Shown: piece after piece, positions 17,167 through 27,316 of the stretch
How positions within the stretch are numbered: the first letter of the stretch is position 1
Layout of the letters: the number at the start of each line of letters is the position of its first letter
Assembly: GCA_003567005.1 (NCBI GenBank)
Contig: PXBF01000055.1
Location: forward strand, 1-63,462
Direction of reading: 5' to 3'
DNA: 63,462 bases
DNA from: PVC group bacterium
GTDB taxonomy: Bacteria > Verrucomicrobiota > Kiritimatiellia > UBA8416
Program-made: the position numbers and the translations under genes
The notes under the pieces: model-generated
The model's database searches: none
Seen by the model: the letters and a program-made list of their open reading frames with translations, nothing else
Told to the model about the DNA's origin: nothing

Positions 17167-18090
17167 ATGACATTCAGGATAGTACGGCCATGTCTCATGC
17201 TCTTAGTCTTAGTAGCGCTAGCTATAAACGCACAATCTGCAGCAGGAAATGGATTACGATACACGATTTCCGTCCATGAGTTCAGGAACGAAGCCGGATA
17301 TCGGGGCAAGTGGGACCTCGGCCGTGGCTTTGCAACCATTATGACCGACCTGCTCAACAACTCTGATCAGTTCATTGTCCTCGGAGACAGAGAGATGCGG
17401 GAAGCCGCCTTGGATGAGCAAGACTTCGGACGCAGCGGACGCACCGCTCAGGGTAGACGCACCCCCGAAACAGAGCGCATGACGCCAGCACAATTGCTCG
17501 TGCGCGGATCCATCACACACGTGCAAGAGACAGGCGGTGGCCGCGGGGGCATTAATATTGGTGGTTTCCGTATCGGCGGCAGCGGTGACCGCGCCGAAGT
17601 AAATATGACGATCTATCTCGTTGACACCACAACAGGACAAGTCATGGCTTCCCAGAGTGTCACCGGCAACAGTGGTAGCCGAGGCATCGGACTGGGCTAT
17701 TATGGTGATCGCCTCGGGGGATTAACCGGCGATATGGAAGGATTCACCCGCGACAACCTCGGAAAAGCTTGTGCCGATGCCGTGGATGAGGCCATTGCAT
17801 TTCTTATCGAACAATTAGACAACATCCAATGGGAAGGCACCGTGATGCGTGTGCGCGATGATGGTAGCGTCATCTTAAACCGTGGAACGCGCGAAGGTGT
17901 CCGTGAAGGAATGCAGTTCAATGTAGGCGAAATCGAAGAACTCATCGACCCCGATACCGGCGAATTGCTGGATATGGAAATAAAGACCGTTGCGGAAGTG
18001 GAAGCAACGGAGGTCCGCGAGCGTATTACCATCGCCAGAATCGTGTCCGGTGATAACATCGAAGAAGGTATGAGCATCTTTGCAAAATAA
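17167..18090 (+). CDS. CsgG/HfaB-like exported protein
   Basis: A 307-residue protein with a signal peptide (first 25 residues, cut near NAQSAAG). Residues about 30-220 resemble the CsgG family: 'DLGRGFATIMTDLLNNSDQF', then 'EMREAALDEQDF', 'QLLVRGSITHVQ', a Gly-rich 'GGGRGGINIGGFRIGGSG', 'VNMTIYLVDTTTGQVMASQS'. No lipobox cysteine is present, unlike CsgG itself. The C-terminal 85 residues look like a small beta domain with two halves ('DGSVILNRGTREGVREGMQF'). Such proteins act in the periplasm or at the outer membrane, often in secretion or envelope stress. The protease gene follows 25 nt downstream, so the two probably share an operon. Confidence 0.82.
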   Translation: MTFRIVRPCLMLLVLVALAINAQSAAGNGLRYTISVHEFRNEAGYRGKWDLGRGFATIMTDLLNNSDQFIVLGDREMREAALDEQDFGRSGRTAQGRRTPETERMTPAQLLVRGSITHVQETGGGRGGINIGGFRIGGSGDRAEVNMTIYLVDTTTGQVMASQSVTGNSGSRGIGLGYYGDRLGGLTGDMEGFTRDNLGKACADAVDEAIAFLIEQLDNIQWEGTVMRVRDDGSVILNRGTREGVREGMQFNVGEIEELIDPDTGELLDMEIKTVAEVEATEVRERITIARIVSGDNIEEGMSIFAK

Positions 18091-18115
18091 ACCAATAAAC
18101 GAAAAGAACAACATC

Positions 18116-19195
18116 ATGAAACATGCACCCATATTTCGCTCATTGACCATTCTCTGCCTATCGCTCCCGATCATGGCGGCAGCCCAGGCACCCGGTGTTC
18201 CCATCATGCGCGACAGAGGTGGCCCCGCGCGTGGACTGATCGAGGCCGCTGAAGCTGCCCGTAACGATGGCAAACTGCTGTCGCAGGAACAAGTGATCGA
18301 ACAGATGAAACGACAGCACTTCACAACAAGCCTCCCCAAGCCGAATTCCGTACCACTCCATAGTCGTACCATCTGGCAGAAGGCCCGCGATGCGCACGTC
18401 CGCGTTGGTTGGCATTACCTCTGCAATCGTTGCGATAATTGGCATCAGTCTCTCGCGGGCGGTTTCTTTATCAATCCATACGGCCTCGTTGCCACCTGCG
18501 AACATGTAATTAACCCGAGCGAACGAGACTACCGTGAAGGCTATCTCATTGCAGCATCAGATGATGGCACCTTTTATCCTGTCGTTGAAGTGCTGGCCGC
18601 GCATGCACCAACCGACGCCGCCATCCTCAGGGTAGCAGTCGACAAACCTGTCCCCTTCCTACCATTGAATGTTAATGCGTATCCGGGTGATGACGCATGG
18701 TGCTATAGTTATCCCCTTCGCCGCGCCGGATACTTCAGCCACGGCATCGTCAATCGATTCCATTACGAACAGAAAAATGGTGTCGAAGTTGCGCGACTGG
18801 CGGTTACCACGGATTGGGCACCTGGTTCAAGTGGATCGGCTGTTATCGACACATATGGAAATGCCATTGGCATGGTTTCTACGATTTCCCCCGCCGGAAC
18901 AGGCCGCCCACGCTCTATTCGTCGCCAGGGGGGTGATGAAACACAAGATATCTTATCCGATCCCACCGCCATCATCTTTCGCACAGCTTCTCGTGCCGCT
19001 GACATCATTGCACTAACGCAAACACACAGACAGGCCAATAGAACCAGACAAATCGAAGAGGCGGTCGAAAAAGAAGAGGCGGAGGACAAGGAGTCCCCTG
19101 AAGATCCGGACACAGAGGAAAAACAAGAAGACCCTGATGATGAGGATACGCCGGAAAGTGAAGAGGAAGACGAAGAAGTACCTCCGGAGGAATGA
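18116..19195 (+). CDS. Exported trypsin-like (S1/S1C) serine protease with acidic tail
   Basis: A 359-residue protease with a signal peptide (MKHAPIFRSLTILCLSLP..AQA). A catalytic triad is visible: H130 in 'ATCEHVINP', D167 in 'APTDAAIL', S239 in 'APGSSGSAV'. After the protease core the last 45 residues are almost entirely Glu, Asp, Pro and Lys, a flexible acidic tail. There is no PDZ domain, so it is not a full DegP. The ATG at 18116 is chosen because it opens the signal peptide. It follows the CsgG-like gene closely, and both may serve the envelope. The substrate is unknown. Confidence 0.85.
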   Translation: MKHAPIFRSLTILCLSLPIMAAAQAPGVPIMRDRGGPARGLIEAAEAARNDGKLLSQEQVIEQMKRQHFTTSLPKPNSVPLHSRTIWQKARDAHVRVGWHYLCNRCDNWHQSLAGGFFINPYGLVATCEHVINPSERDYREGYLIAASDDGTFYPVVEVLAAHAPTDAAILRVAVDKPVPFLPLNVNAYPGDDAWCYSYPLRRAGYFSHGIVNRFHYEQKNGVEVARLAVTTDWAPGSSGSAVIDTYGNAIGMVSTISPAGTGRPRSIRRQGGDETQDILSDPTAIIFRTASRAADIIALTQTHRQANRTRQIEEAVEKEEAEDKESPEDPDTEEKQEDPDDEDTPESEEEDEEVPPEE

Positions 19196-19267
19196 TCCGG
19201 CAACACATCTAGTGTCATGTATGACAAAAGACGTATCTGTCAACGTGAGACGAATCAAACGGGGCCA

Positions 19268-21478
19268 ATGAACAACGCAGACTCTCTCGTAGACAACATG
19301 ATGCGTGGGGCCGCTCCGCTTGTCCTGCGCACGGAGGGCCTAGATGGCTCCCGTGAGGCACGCTGGGGATCACAGTTTTTCCTCGGTAACGGACGTATGG
19401 GGTTGCGCGGCCACCACGAAGATATTGCCGACCCTGCCAGTGCCGGCTTCTATGTCGCCGGCACCTATACATATGCTCCCCGCGAACTGGTACCGCTCCA
19501 TGATCCCGACCACATTCTGGTTCATCCCAAACGTCTCGAAGCGTACAAGGATGGCACCCAGGATCCAGAACTATACACGCTGCCCAACCTGCCCAACCCA
19601 TTCACCGTCACTATCAAGCTCAAGGGGCGTGAAATCAACCCCGCCCAAGAGAATCTGCTCACCTGTGAACGCGCCCTCTACATGGACCAAGCCTTGCTCA
19701 CACGCCGAATCGTCTTTCGCGATAAAGACCAACGCCGCTGCATTGCCGATTCAGAACGCTGGGTAAGCTGGCAGAATCGGCAACTTCTGGGATGGCGCTA
19801 CGAGCTACAATGCGAAGATCCAGATGCGACCCTTGAAGTGACGCCGGGCTTTAATACCACCGTCACCAATGTTCGCGGAATCTGTCTATACAAGATTCTC
19901 GAAGCAAGCACGCAGGTAAACAACAGCCAAATCACGGTCGAAACGGCAGACCAACAAAACACCATCCGCATGGCCATGACATGGAATACCAAACAGGAAG
20001 CCGGGAAAATCACCATCGAAACCATTGTTGCCGTATCTCGGCACGATGACCCCGACCCACTGCAGCTCGCCAACGAGGCTCTTGTGCGCGGATACCAGAC
20101 CATACGCGATGAGCATATTGCAGCCGCCAGACAAACTCTATACGACCACACACTTGAAATCGGATCCGATCCTCTCACGGCAGAAGGTCTCCGTCATGGC
20201 CAATTACACTTGGAAATGGCATTGGATCATGACAACCCGCATGTCAGCATACCCATAAAAGGACTCACCGGCGAAGGCTACCGTTTCATGGTCTTCTGGG
20301 ATACCGATTTTCATATGTTCCCGTATTTCCTGTATACCAATCCCAAACAAGCCCGCAACCTGCTCATGTACCGTTACCATTTGCTGGATGCTGCACGCGC
20401 CAACGCTCGCCACTGGGGATATCGTGGCGCACAGATACCATGGGAAACAGGAGCATCCGGCAAAGAAGAAACCGCCCCCTGGCTCAATCTGCAGGAGCGC
20501 GAGCTGCATATTTCAGCCGATACCGCCTACGCCGTCATGCTGTATGATCGCATGACGGATGATCCGGTATTCCTCGAAACATACGGTGCGGAAATCGTTT
20601 TTGAAACAGCGCGCTTCTTCGCGAGCCGTACAACCTGGAACGACCAAAAGCAGCGCTTTGAAATCCTCGATATCGGCTGTCCGGATCAATATCACACCTG
20701 GGCCGATAACAACCCGTTCATCAGCCGTATGGCACGCTGGAATATCGAGTACGCCGCGCGCATTGCGGCTGATCCACGCACCGCCGGAATTCGAAAACGC
20801 ATTGACCTCAACGAAACGGAAATCGAGGAACTACAGAATATCGGACAAAACCTTTACATCATTCCGCCCGACAAAAATGGTATTATCGAGGAATTTGATG
20901 GCTACTTTAAACGCGACCCCGACATTCGCGGCATCCACGAAACATTCTGCGCCCACTCCCAGGCCGTCAAACAGCCCGATGTTGTGGCATCCTTTCACCT
21001 TTTCCCAGACTATCCGCAAACGATTCGTCAAAACACATGGCGTTTCTATGCGGAACGCACCTTGCATGGATCCTCCCTCAGCCTTCCGGGCATGGCGCTC
21101 GCTGCCGCCGTCAGCGATTTGATTCCCGAATCAGTCCCCTTCTTCCAGAAAGGCAGCCGATTGGATCTCGATGATGTAAATGGGAACACATCCCTCGGAA
21201 TGCACATTTCCGCCTACGCCGTTCTCTGGGAGGCTGCCGTCTTCGGCTATCTCGGTCTAGACGCACAGGCAGATGGCATCCGCCTCAATCCCCGTATGCC
21301 GCAAGGTTGGTCTTTCATTGAAACACCCATCCACTGGAAAGGACAAAGGATACGTATCCGCGCTGATCACAATGGCGCAACCATTATGGCAGATACACAA
21401 AACACGCGCGCAATCCCGCTTGCGCAAGTAGGCAAACCATACACCGAACTCGAACCAGGTAAGGAGCTGAAACTTTGA
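19268..21478 (+). CDS. GH65-like glycoside hydrolase/phosphorylase family protein
   Basis: A 736-residue cytoplasmic-type protein (no signal peptide). The N-terminal beta domain shows 'FFLGNGRMGLRGHHED', and the (alpha/alpha)6 barrel shows 'KGLTGEGYRFMVFWDTDFHM', 'GAQIPWETGASGKEE' and 'ISADTAYAV', all GH65 landmarks (maltose/kojibiose phosphorylase family). At the usual general-acid position, where GH65 enzymes read GP(D/N)EY, this protein reads 'GCPDQYHTWADNNPF': Gln replaces Glu (codon 20687-20689). It may be a special subfamily or catalytically altered. An in-frame ATG at 19217 is possible. The next gene, a sugar kinase, overlaps its stop by 4 nt, so the pair probably works on a disaccharide and its product. 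Confidence 0.85.
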   Translation: MNNADSLVDNMMRGAAPLVLRTEGLDGSREARWGSQFFLGNGRMGLRGHHEDIADPASAGFYVAGTYTYAPRELVPLHDPDHILVHPKRLEAYKDGTQDPELYTLPNLPNPFTVTIKLKGREINPAQENLLTCERALYMDQALLTRRIVFRDKDQRRCIADSERWVSWQNRQLLGWRYELQCEDPDATLEVTPGFNTTVTNVRGICLYKILEASTQVNNSQITVETADQQNTIRMAMTWNTKQEAGKITIETIVAVSRHDDPDPLQLANEALVRGYQTIRDEHIAAARQTLYDHTLEIGSDPLTAEGLRHGQLHLEMALDHDNPHVSIPIKGLTGEGYRFMVFWDTDFHMFPYFLYTNPKQARNLLMYRYHLLDAARANARHWGYRGAQIPWETGASGKEETAPWLNLQERELHISADTAYAVMLYDRMTDDPVFLETYGAEIVFETARFFASRTTWNDQKQRFEILDIGCPDQYHTWADNNPFISRMARWNIEYAARIAADPRTAGIRKRIDLNETEIEELQNIGQNLYIIPPDKNGIIEEFDGYFKRDPDIRGIHETFCAHSQAVKQPDVVASFHLFPDYPQTIRQNTWRFYAERTLHGSSLSLPGMALAAAVSDLIPESVPFFQKGSRLDLDDVNGNTSLGMHISAYAVLWEAAVFGYLGLDAQADGIRLNPRMPQGWSFIETPIHWKGQRIRIRADHNGATIMADTQNTRAIPLAQVGKPYTELEPGKELKL

Positions 21479-22380
21479 AAAACATAACCGATCCGCATGC
21501 TGTCGACGTACGCTTCGTCGGACACCTTTGTTACGACGAAATCTTTCCCTATGGTGCCGACTCCTACCTGCAATGCGGTAGTGCAGCTCTCTGCGGAGCA
21601 GCCGTGGCCGTGCGGCTCGGACTCCGCACAGACGTCGTCACCCGCATGAATCCCGACGACACGAAACCCGCAGATGCACTAATGGAGCTAGGTGCAAAAG
21701 TTCATATCGTCCCCGCCGAACATACCACCCTCGCGCAAGTCATCCATCGCTCTGAGAACATGGACGAACGCGAATTGCTCGTATTAAAAGATGCCGGTCC
21801 CTTCGTTCCCGAGGACGTACCCGAATCCCCGCCAGCGCGCATCACACATCTGGCAGGCATCAGCGATCATGAATTCACACTGCCCTTCGTGCAGGCCCTT
21901 GCCGCCCGCGGCGAATGTCTCTCCATGGATATGCAGGCACTCGTGCGCGTGCTCGACAATAAACGCCGCGTGTGCTTCTCCTCCCCCGAAAACGTAGAAG
22001 CCTTTGTCGCCTGTCTCCATTACGTGAAACTCGACATCGTCGAAGCCGAAAAAATCACGGGGACGCGTGACCTTACCCAAGCCGCACGCCAATTCGTCTC
22101 TTGGGGCGCAAAAGAGGTTCTCATCACGGAACAAGCCGGGGCAACCCTAGCGGTTGGAGAACAGGTTCTACAAGCCCCCTTCACCAACAAGAATCAATCA
22201 GGCCGCACCGGTCGGGGCGACACCACCATGAGTGCCTATCTTTGCCGTAGACTTACGCACGAGCCCGCCGAAGCCTTGCAGTTCGCGGCAACGCTTGTCT
22301 CCCTCAAAATGGAAACCCCCGGCCCTTTCACTGGCACACTCCAGCAAATCGAGCAACGCATGGCCCACGAAACCAACTGA
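21475..22380 (+). CDS. PfkB-family carbohydrate kinase
   Basis: A 301-residue ribokinase-type sugar kinase. The N-terminal 'SYLQCGSAALCGAAVAVRLG' matches the family's glycine-rich region, and 'NQSGRTGRGDTTMSAYLCRR' carries the anion-hole/catalytic GxGD (normally GAGD, here GRGD). The start is a TTG at 21475 overlapping the previous stop (TTGA), with AAGGAG 8 nt upstream, so it is translationally coupled to the GH65-like gene. It likely phosphorylates the sugar released by that enzyme; the exact substrate is unknown. Confidence 0.88.
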   Translation: MKNITDPHAVDVRFVGHLCYDEIFPYGADSYLQCGSAALCGAAVAVRLGLRTDVVTRMNPDDTKPADALMELGAKVHIVPAEHTTLAQVIHRSENMDERELLVLKDAGPFVPEDVPESPPARITHLAGISDHEFTLPFVQALAARGECLSMDMQALVRVLDNKRRVCFSSPENVEAFVACLHYVKLDIVEAEKITGTRDLTQAARQFVSWGAKEVLITEQAGATLAVGEQVLQAPFTNKNQSGRTGRGDTTMSAYLCRRLTHEPAEALQFAATLVSLKMETPGPFTGTLQQIEQRMAHETN

Positions 22381-22409
22381 CCACACACACATACTTGGGA
22401 ACGGCCACG

Positions 22410-23201
22410 CTATTCCTGAATGACAAATAACTTCTGTACCGCCCACCATGTGCCCTTGAAAAGATAGCCTACAGGACCAAGAATACGTCTTCTCTGAATC
22501 GTCACACTAACAGAAGCCATTTGAACCCTGCCACGAAGTGAAGTAAGGCGCGCTTGCGTAGCGTCGATATTCCCCTGAACGCGACCCAATTCCCTCTCGA
22601 TGACTAAGATATCCGTCACTTTCTCTGCCCTGTCGAGAACAGCCCTGAGCCGATCTCTCAGGGCTATCATCGTTTTAAGTCGAGCTTCCATATCCACGTA
22701 TTGCTCGGTTACTTCCTGAGAGGAAATGGTGCGACTGGTAACCTTGCCGATGGACCCCAACGAAGCTAACGCAGGTTCTAACGAGGAAGCAGGCACACGT
22801 AGCGTAAGCCTGGCACGAACATCTCCTGAATCAGATAAATTCTCAACATAACCGTCGGTCTCTTGGGCAATATCAGTAACACGCGCCACAGCATTGCTAA
22901 TATTGGATACTTCTATGTTGATAGAACCGCGCCAAATGAGCATCCGGCTTCGTCCAGATAGTTCAGCTCCTTCTTGAGCAGACGCAACCGACGCAACTGG
23001 GACAGGCTGAGGAAGAGATGGGCGCGCCTCCCCGGCAGCTACACGGGAAGCCGAAACGTGATCTGATCCGACTGTAGCGGGGGGATCGACCATATCATAC
23101 GAGGAAGGACTCCTCTCTGCCAGCGCGGCACGATGCGACGTACATCCCGTAAAAGCAACCAGTAGTAAAAGAAAGAATCCCGAAAGCATGGTTTGTTTCA
23201 T
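22410..23201 (-). CDS. DUF4349-type lipoprotein
   Basis: A 263-residue lipoprotein: MKQTMLSGFFLLLLVAFTGC ends in a lipobox cysteine, and AGGAGGAG lies before the ATG at 23201 (an upstream ATG at 23309 is rejected). After a Ser/Pro-rich linker come 'RMLIWRGSINIEVSNISNAV', 'ETDGYVENLSDSG' and 'LTLRVPASSLEPALASLGS', then a coiled coil (DMEARLKTMIALRDRLRAVL, ELGRVQGNIDATQARLTSLR) and a C-terminal hydrophobic segment. This is the DUF4349 pattern, a conserved membrane-bound domain of unknown role. It is convergent with the PfkB gene. Confidence 0.85.
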   Translation of the reverse strand: MKQTMLSGFFLLLLVAFTGCTSHRAALAERSPSSYDMVDPPATVGSDHVSASRVAAGEARPSLPQPVPVASVASAQEGAELSGRSRMLIWRGSINIEVSNISNAVARVTDIAQETDGYVENLSDSGDVRARLTLRVPASSLEPALASLGSIGKVTSRTISSQEVTEQYVDMEARLKTMIALRDRLRAVLDRAEKVTDILVIERELGRVQGNIDATQARLTSLRGRVQMASVSVTIQRRRILGPVGYLFKGTWWAVQKLFVIQE

Positions 23202-23465
23202 CTCTTGTCTCCTCCTGTTCCCCCCACCTTTGTACTTATTGCTACGCGGTGACCGGTCGCTGTAGGGATGCATAGTTGCCAGTACAAATCGATCTCGTCC
23301 ACCGTTCAATGCGGTTACTTTGGGCTAACCCAGCATCAAGCGTTAAGAAAATAGGCACTCGACAGTGTCACTTTGTTTTTGTAAGCGGGATGAGTCTATA
23401 GTAATTTCGAAACAATACCCTTTTCCAATATTTTTATAGTAACCGAATGTATCAAAAAATCAATC
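23202..23465. other. Divergent intergenic region
   Basis: A 264-nt region between the leftward lipoprotein and the rightward GH116 gene. The last 80 nt are AT-rich (TTTTTATAGTAACC near 23441), a plausible promoter for the GH116 gene, which has no clear Shine-Dalgarno site. No other signal is seen. Confidence 0.3.
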
Positions 23466-25976
23466 ATGACAAATCGGCCTGAAACAACTTGGCCTACTCT
23501 CAAATCCTACACGGGTGAATATCTTCGCCGCATAGCCCTACCGCTGGGCGGTATCGGCACGGGAACCATCTCCCTTGGCGGACGGGGTGATCTGCGTGAT
23601 TGGGAAATCATGAACACCCCCGCCAAAGGATATACACCCGTTTCTCCCAATCTAAAAAACCTCGGATCCTTTTTTGCCCTTTCAATCATGCAAAACGAAA
23701 AACGCGTCACGCGCTGTCTAGAAGGACCTATCGACAGTAGCGAATACGAAGCCTCTGAAGGATGCAAAACGCCCAACTCGGGATTTCCCCGTTTTCGTGA
23801 AGCCACCTTCCATGCTGCTTACCCTTACGCAACGATCGACCTCAAAGACAACGATGTTCCCTTACAAGTACAGCTTCGGGGTATGAACCCCATGATTCCG
23901 GGTGACACCCCCGCAAGCGCGCTACCCTGCGCCATGCTTACATTTCATTTGCATAACCCGACACACACAACCATCGAAGCCAGTATCTGTGGAACATTTC
24001 TGAATCCGATCGGATGCGATGGTCGGCAACGTAAACTCGCATGGGGAAGCCGTACCCGGTACCTCGGATGGAAAAACAATCGAAACGAATCTATCCCCTG
24101 TGATGCCGGCAACCGACTGCACATGATCTCCGCTTCTGGCGAAACCGAAAATGAGGCCTACGGAGACATGTGTATCACTGCGATTGGTGGGGCGGATGCA
24201 GGCACACGCACCGCCTGGGCCGAAAAAAGCTGGGGTGACAGTATCCTTGATTTCTGGGATGAATTCTCAACTACCGGCAAGATCACCCAAAGACATGCGG
24301 ATCATAATCCCTACAAGTTATTATGCGCAACCGCGCGCAGCACCACACTGCAACCCGGCGAATCTACTGAAATTCGCTTTCTCATCACCTGGCGCTTTCC
24401 GAACCGGAAAGCTTGGGCAACAGAAATTGTTGGCAACCACTACGCCGAACGTTTCCCTTCATCTATCAAAGCTGCCGACTATATCCTCGAAAACTGGGAT
24501 CAACTCACCAGCCGCACAATCCGTTTCGTAAAAGCCGTCTGCGACTCACCCTTCCCCCCATCCGCCAAGGAAGCGGCCCTCTTCAACATAAGCACCCTGC
24601 GCACACAAACCTGCTTCCAGACACCCGACGGACATTTCTTCGGCTGGGAGGGTATCCACGACGAAGTCGGTTCCTGCCAAGGATCGTGTACGCATGTCTG
24701 GAACTACGAGCAAACCACCCCATTTCTCTTTTCCCCACTCGCCCGCAGCATGCGCCAGGTCGAATTTCTTCATGCCACCAATACCGAGGGAGCCATGCGC
24801 TTTCGCACGGAGCTCCCCCTCGCGCTAAACGATGCAGACGCTGAGTTCCACGCTGCTGCTGATGGCCAAATGGGCTGCATCATGAAAATCTACCGCGACT
24901 GGAAACTTTGTGGCGACGATGCGTTTCTCACCAAGCTCTGGCCCAAGGTGCAAAGTGCATTGGCATTCGCTTGGGTCAAGGGCGGCTGGGATGCCAATCA
25001 GGATGGCGTGATGGAAGGGTGTCAACACAACACGATGGATGTGGACTATTACGGACCCAACCCACAAATGCAGGGCTGGTATCTCGGCGCCCTGAAAGCT
25101 GCAGCAATCATGGCGCAACACCTCACGGACAAAAGCACGCTGAATGAATCCGCTTTTGCTGAAAAATGTCGTACTCTCTTCGAACGTGGGCGTGATTGGA
25201 CCGATCAAAACCTATTCAATGGCGAATACTATGAGCAGCACATTGCCGTGGCATCTACCATCCACCCCAACACAACCAGCAATACCGGCATGGATGAGAA
25301 GGGAAACCCCATACTGCAGTTGGGCAAAGGTTGTCTCATCGACCAACTGGTCGGACAGTACATGGCGCATATCTGTGGCCTCGGATACATCCTTGATCCA
25401 GAGCATGTCCGCACCACGCTACGCTCGATCATGAGATACAATCTCAAGCGCGGCTTCCACGATCACTTCAACCATTTGCGTAATTACGTGTTCGCAGATG
25501 AAGTCGCCGTACGCATGGCTACCTTCCCCCATGGCGACCGCTTGAAGCGACCTTTTCCCTATTACAACGAAGTCATGACCGGCTTCGAACATACCCTCGC
25601 CGCACACCTGATCTACGAGGGCATGATTGATGAAGGCATCGAACTCATCGGGCATATCCGCAATCGCTACGATGGCAAAAAACGCAACCCCTACAATGAA
25701 GCCGAATGTGGCCACCACTACGCCCGCGCAATGGCTGCCTGGGCACATATCCTCGCCCTCACTGCATTCCACTACGACGGCACCACGCAGACGCTCTCCC
25801 TCTCCCTGCAAACCCAACCCACGGTTTTCACCTTCGGAACCGGCTGGGGCACCTGGCACACCGTCACCGATGAAACTGGCAACACCATCGCCATCATCAA
25901 ATACAACGAAGGCTCCTTACCTATTCAACGCGTGATTATCAACAAACGCCAAATCCCGTTTACGATCCAAGTATAA
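23466..25976 (+). CDS. GH116 beta-glycosidase (GBA2-like, DUF608)
   Basis: An 836-residue enzyme of the bile-acid beta-glucosidase/GBA2 family. The N-terminal domain begins 'RRIALPLGGIGTGTISLGGR', typical of GH116. In the catalytic (alpha/alpha)6 part, E415 lies in 'GSCTHVWNYEQT' (nucleophile motif) and D525 in 'HNTMDVDYYGPNPQMQGW' (acid/base motif). Known members cleave beta-glucosides, beta-xylosides or glucosylceramide. No signal peptide is seen, so it is likely cytoplasmic. No Shine-Dalgarno site precedes the ATG at 23466. It stands alone but lies in a sugar-gene neighbourhood. Confidence 0.92.
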   Translation: MTNRPETTWPTLKSYTGEYLRRIALPLGGIGTGTISLGGRGDLRDWEIMNTPAKGYTPVSPNLKNLGSFFALSIMQNEKRVTRCLEGPIDSSEYEASEGCKTPNSGFPRFREATFHAAYPYATIDLKDNDVPLQVQLRGMNPMIPGDTPASALPCAMLTFHLHNPTHTTIEASICGTFLNPIGCDGRQRKLAWGSRTRYLGWKNNRNESIPCDAGNRLHMISASGETENEAYGDMCITAIGGADAGTRTAWAEKSWGDSILDFWDEFSTTGKITQRHADHNPYKLLCATARSTTLQPGESTEIRFLITWRFPNRKAWATEIVGNHYAERFPSSIKAADYILENWDQLTSRTIRFVKAVCDSPFPPSAKEAALFNISTLRTQTCFQTPDGHFFGWEGIHDEVGSCQGSCTHVWNYEQTTPFLFSPLARSMRQVEFLHATNTEGAMRFRTELPLALNDADAEFHAAADGQMGCIMKIYRDWKLCGDDAFLTKLWPKVQSALAFAWVKGGWDANQDGVMEGCQHNTMDVDYYGPNPQMQGWYLGALKAAAIMAQHLTDKSTLNESAFAEKCRTLFERGRDWTDQNLFNGEYYEQHIAVASTIHPNTTSNTGMDEKGNPILQLGKGCLIDQLVGQYMAHICGLGYILDPEHVRTTLRSIMRYNLKRGFHDHFNHLRNYVFADEVAVRMATFPHGDRLKRPFPYYNEVMTGFEHTLAAHLIYEGMIDEGIELIGHIRNRYDGKKRNPYNEAECGHHYARAMAAWAHILALTAFHYDGTTQTLSLSLQTQPTVFTFGTGWGTWHTVTDETGNTIAIIKYNEGSLPIQRVIINKRQIPFTIQV

Positions 25977-26025
25977 GGCTGTACCTTCTGCTTTTGCGCT
26001 GGCGCCCGCGTTGAAGCAAACCGAA

Positions 26026-27180
26026 TCACGCAAATGCTTCGCGCATACGCTCGCAGTAGTATTTCACGAGCTCCCACTTGGCATCCGGAGCAATCCGATG
26101 ATCCGGACAGGGAATATAACCGCCTAAGGCAACCAGCTCACGCAGCCGCTCGACTTCCGTATCAATGGCTGCATGATCTTTTGCAAACACCGTCTTGTTC
26201 ATCCCGCCGACGCCGCGCAACGCCCTGCCATATTGCTCGCGCCAAGGCGCAATGCTCGCATTCCACGTGCCCACCTCTATCGGAAACATCGTATTCACTC
26301 CATTTTCCAGCCAGATCGGAAGCAGCGAATCAATCCAACCATCGCAATCCAACGAAACGATATCGATGCCGTAATCCGACAACAAATTCGTGATACGTTT
26401 GTAATGCGGCCCCACCTTCTCCGCAAAAACATCCGGAATCACCAAGGGACCATTCTTAAAGCAAATATCTTCCCAGAAATGCGCAAAATCAAACTTGGCT
26501 CCACTCTCCAAGGCATACTTCACGTTCTGGTAACACAACGCCGCATTTGTATTGATGATTTCGTCGTACAAATCTTCGTCATCGCAATATATGTAGCTGC
26601 TACCCTCGACTCCGATAATATTGCGAATGTTCCCGAATAGGCTTCCACAATGCAGACCATACATATAATCGCGTTCGTTCCGACGCAGAAAATCAAGACC
26701 ACCCTCCGCAAAAGGAATCATCTTGTCGTTGGCTAACACACGAGCCTTGGTGACGCGCTCTTCACGCCACTGATACCGATGCTTGTATTGTTCCTCCCAG
26801 CTTTTCCGGTCCGTAAGGGTATGACTGATCTCGGCCGGAATACTCCCCGCCCCAGGCTTCTGGCAAATCACCACACCATTATGATTCAAAAGATGCTGCG
26901 TCCCGTCATCCAACGTTCGTAGCACCTTATGCTCGAAACCAGGAGATAATCCGTAATTCGGCGAAAACATGCACTGCCAATTAAAATCCCAACCCAGCAT
27001 CGCATTCAGCTCATAATCGGCAGGATTCCCATCCCCATGCGCCTTGACCAATGCCTCAGAAATATGCCCTGCATCTGCCCACTTCTGCAACGTCTCGCGC
27101 CAGTAGCCAAAATGCACGATCGGTAATCGGTCATACTTCTCATAACGCAAAACTGCTAAGGCCCGTTCCCGATTTGTCAT
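26026..27180 (-). CDS. Uroporphyrinogen decarboxylase (URO-D) family protein
   Basis: A 384-residue protein with the URO-D/methyltransferase-A fold: N-terminal 'MTNRERALAVLRYEKYDRLP', C-terminal 'SLDCDGWIDSLLPIWLENGV' and 'PIEVGTW', then a 'DHRIAPDAKWELVKYYCER' end. These proteins abound in Lentisphaerae and Kiritimatiellota and are related to corrinoid-dependent methyltransferases; they are not heme-synthesis enzymes by default. No corrinoid protein gene is adjacent. The ATG at 27180 follows AGGGGG. Function unassigned. Confidence 0.85.
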   Translation of the reverse strand: MTNRERALAVLRYEKYDRLPIVHFGYWRETLQKWADAGHISEALVKAHGDGNPADYELNAMLGWDFNWQCMFSPNYGLSPGFEHKVLRTLDDGTQHLLNHNGVVICQKPGAGSIPAEISHTLTDRKSWEEQYKHRYQWREERVTKARVLANDKMIPFAEGGLDFLRRNERDYMYGLHCGSLFGNIRNIIGVEGSSYIYCDDEDLYDEIINTNAALCYQNVKYALESGAKFDFAHFWEDICFKNGPLVIPDVFAEKVGPHYKRITNLLSDYGIDIVSLDCDGWIDSLLPIWLENGVNTMFPIEVGTWNASIAPWREQYGRALRGVGGMNKTVFAKDHAAIDTEVERLRELVALGGYIPCPDHRIAPDAKWELVKYYCERMREAFA

Positions 27181-27316
27181 GGTTCCCCCTAAAATCCAAA
27201 GATTGAAAATTTGCTCTTGATCGTTACCCATATCAGCATAATATCACAGTATAACATTTTTGCTCTATGTGAATGAATTTATATGCCAACATCGAACAGC
27301 AAACCAAGAGGATCCC

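Noticed and set aside
19160..19300. Protease gene and GH65-like gene are in the same frame separated only by one TGA.
   Set aside because: The protease ends in a complete acidic tail and the next protein has its own normal N-terminus; the sequence between is not coding-like and there is no hairpin at SECIS distance. Same frame is chance.
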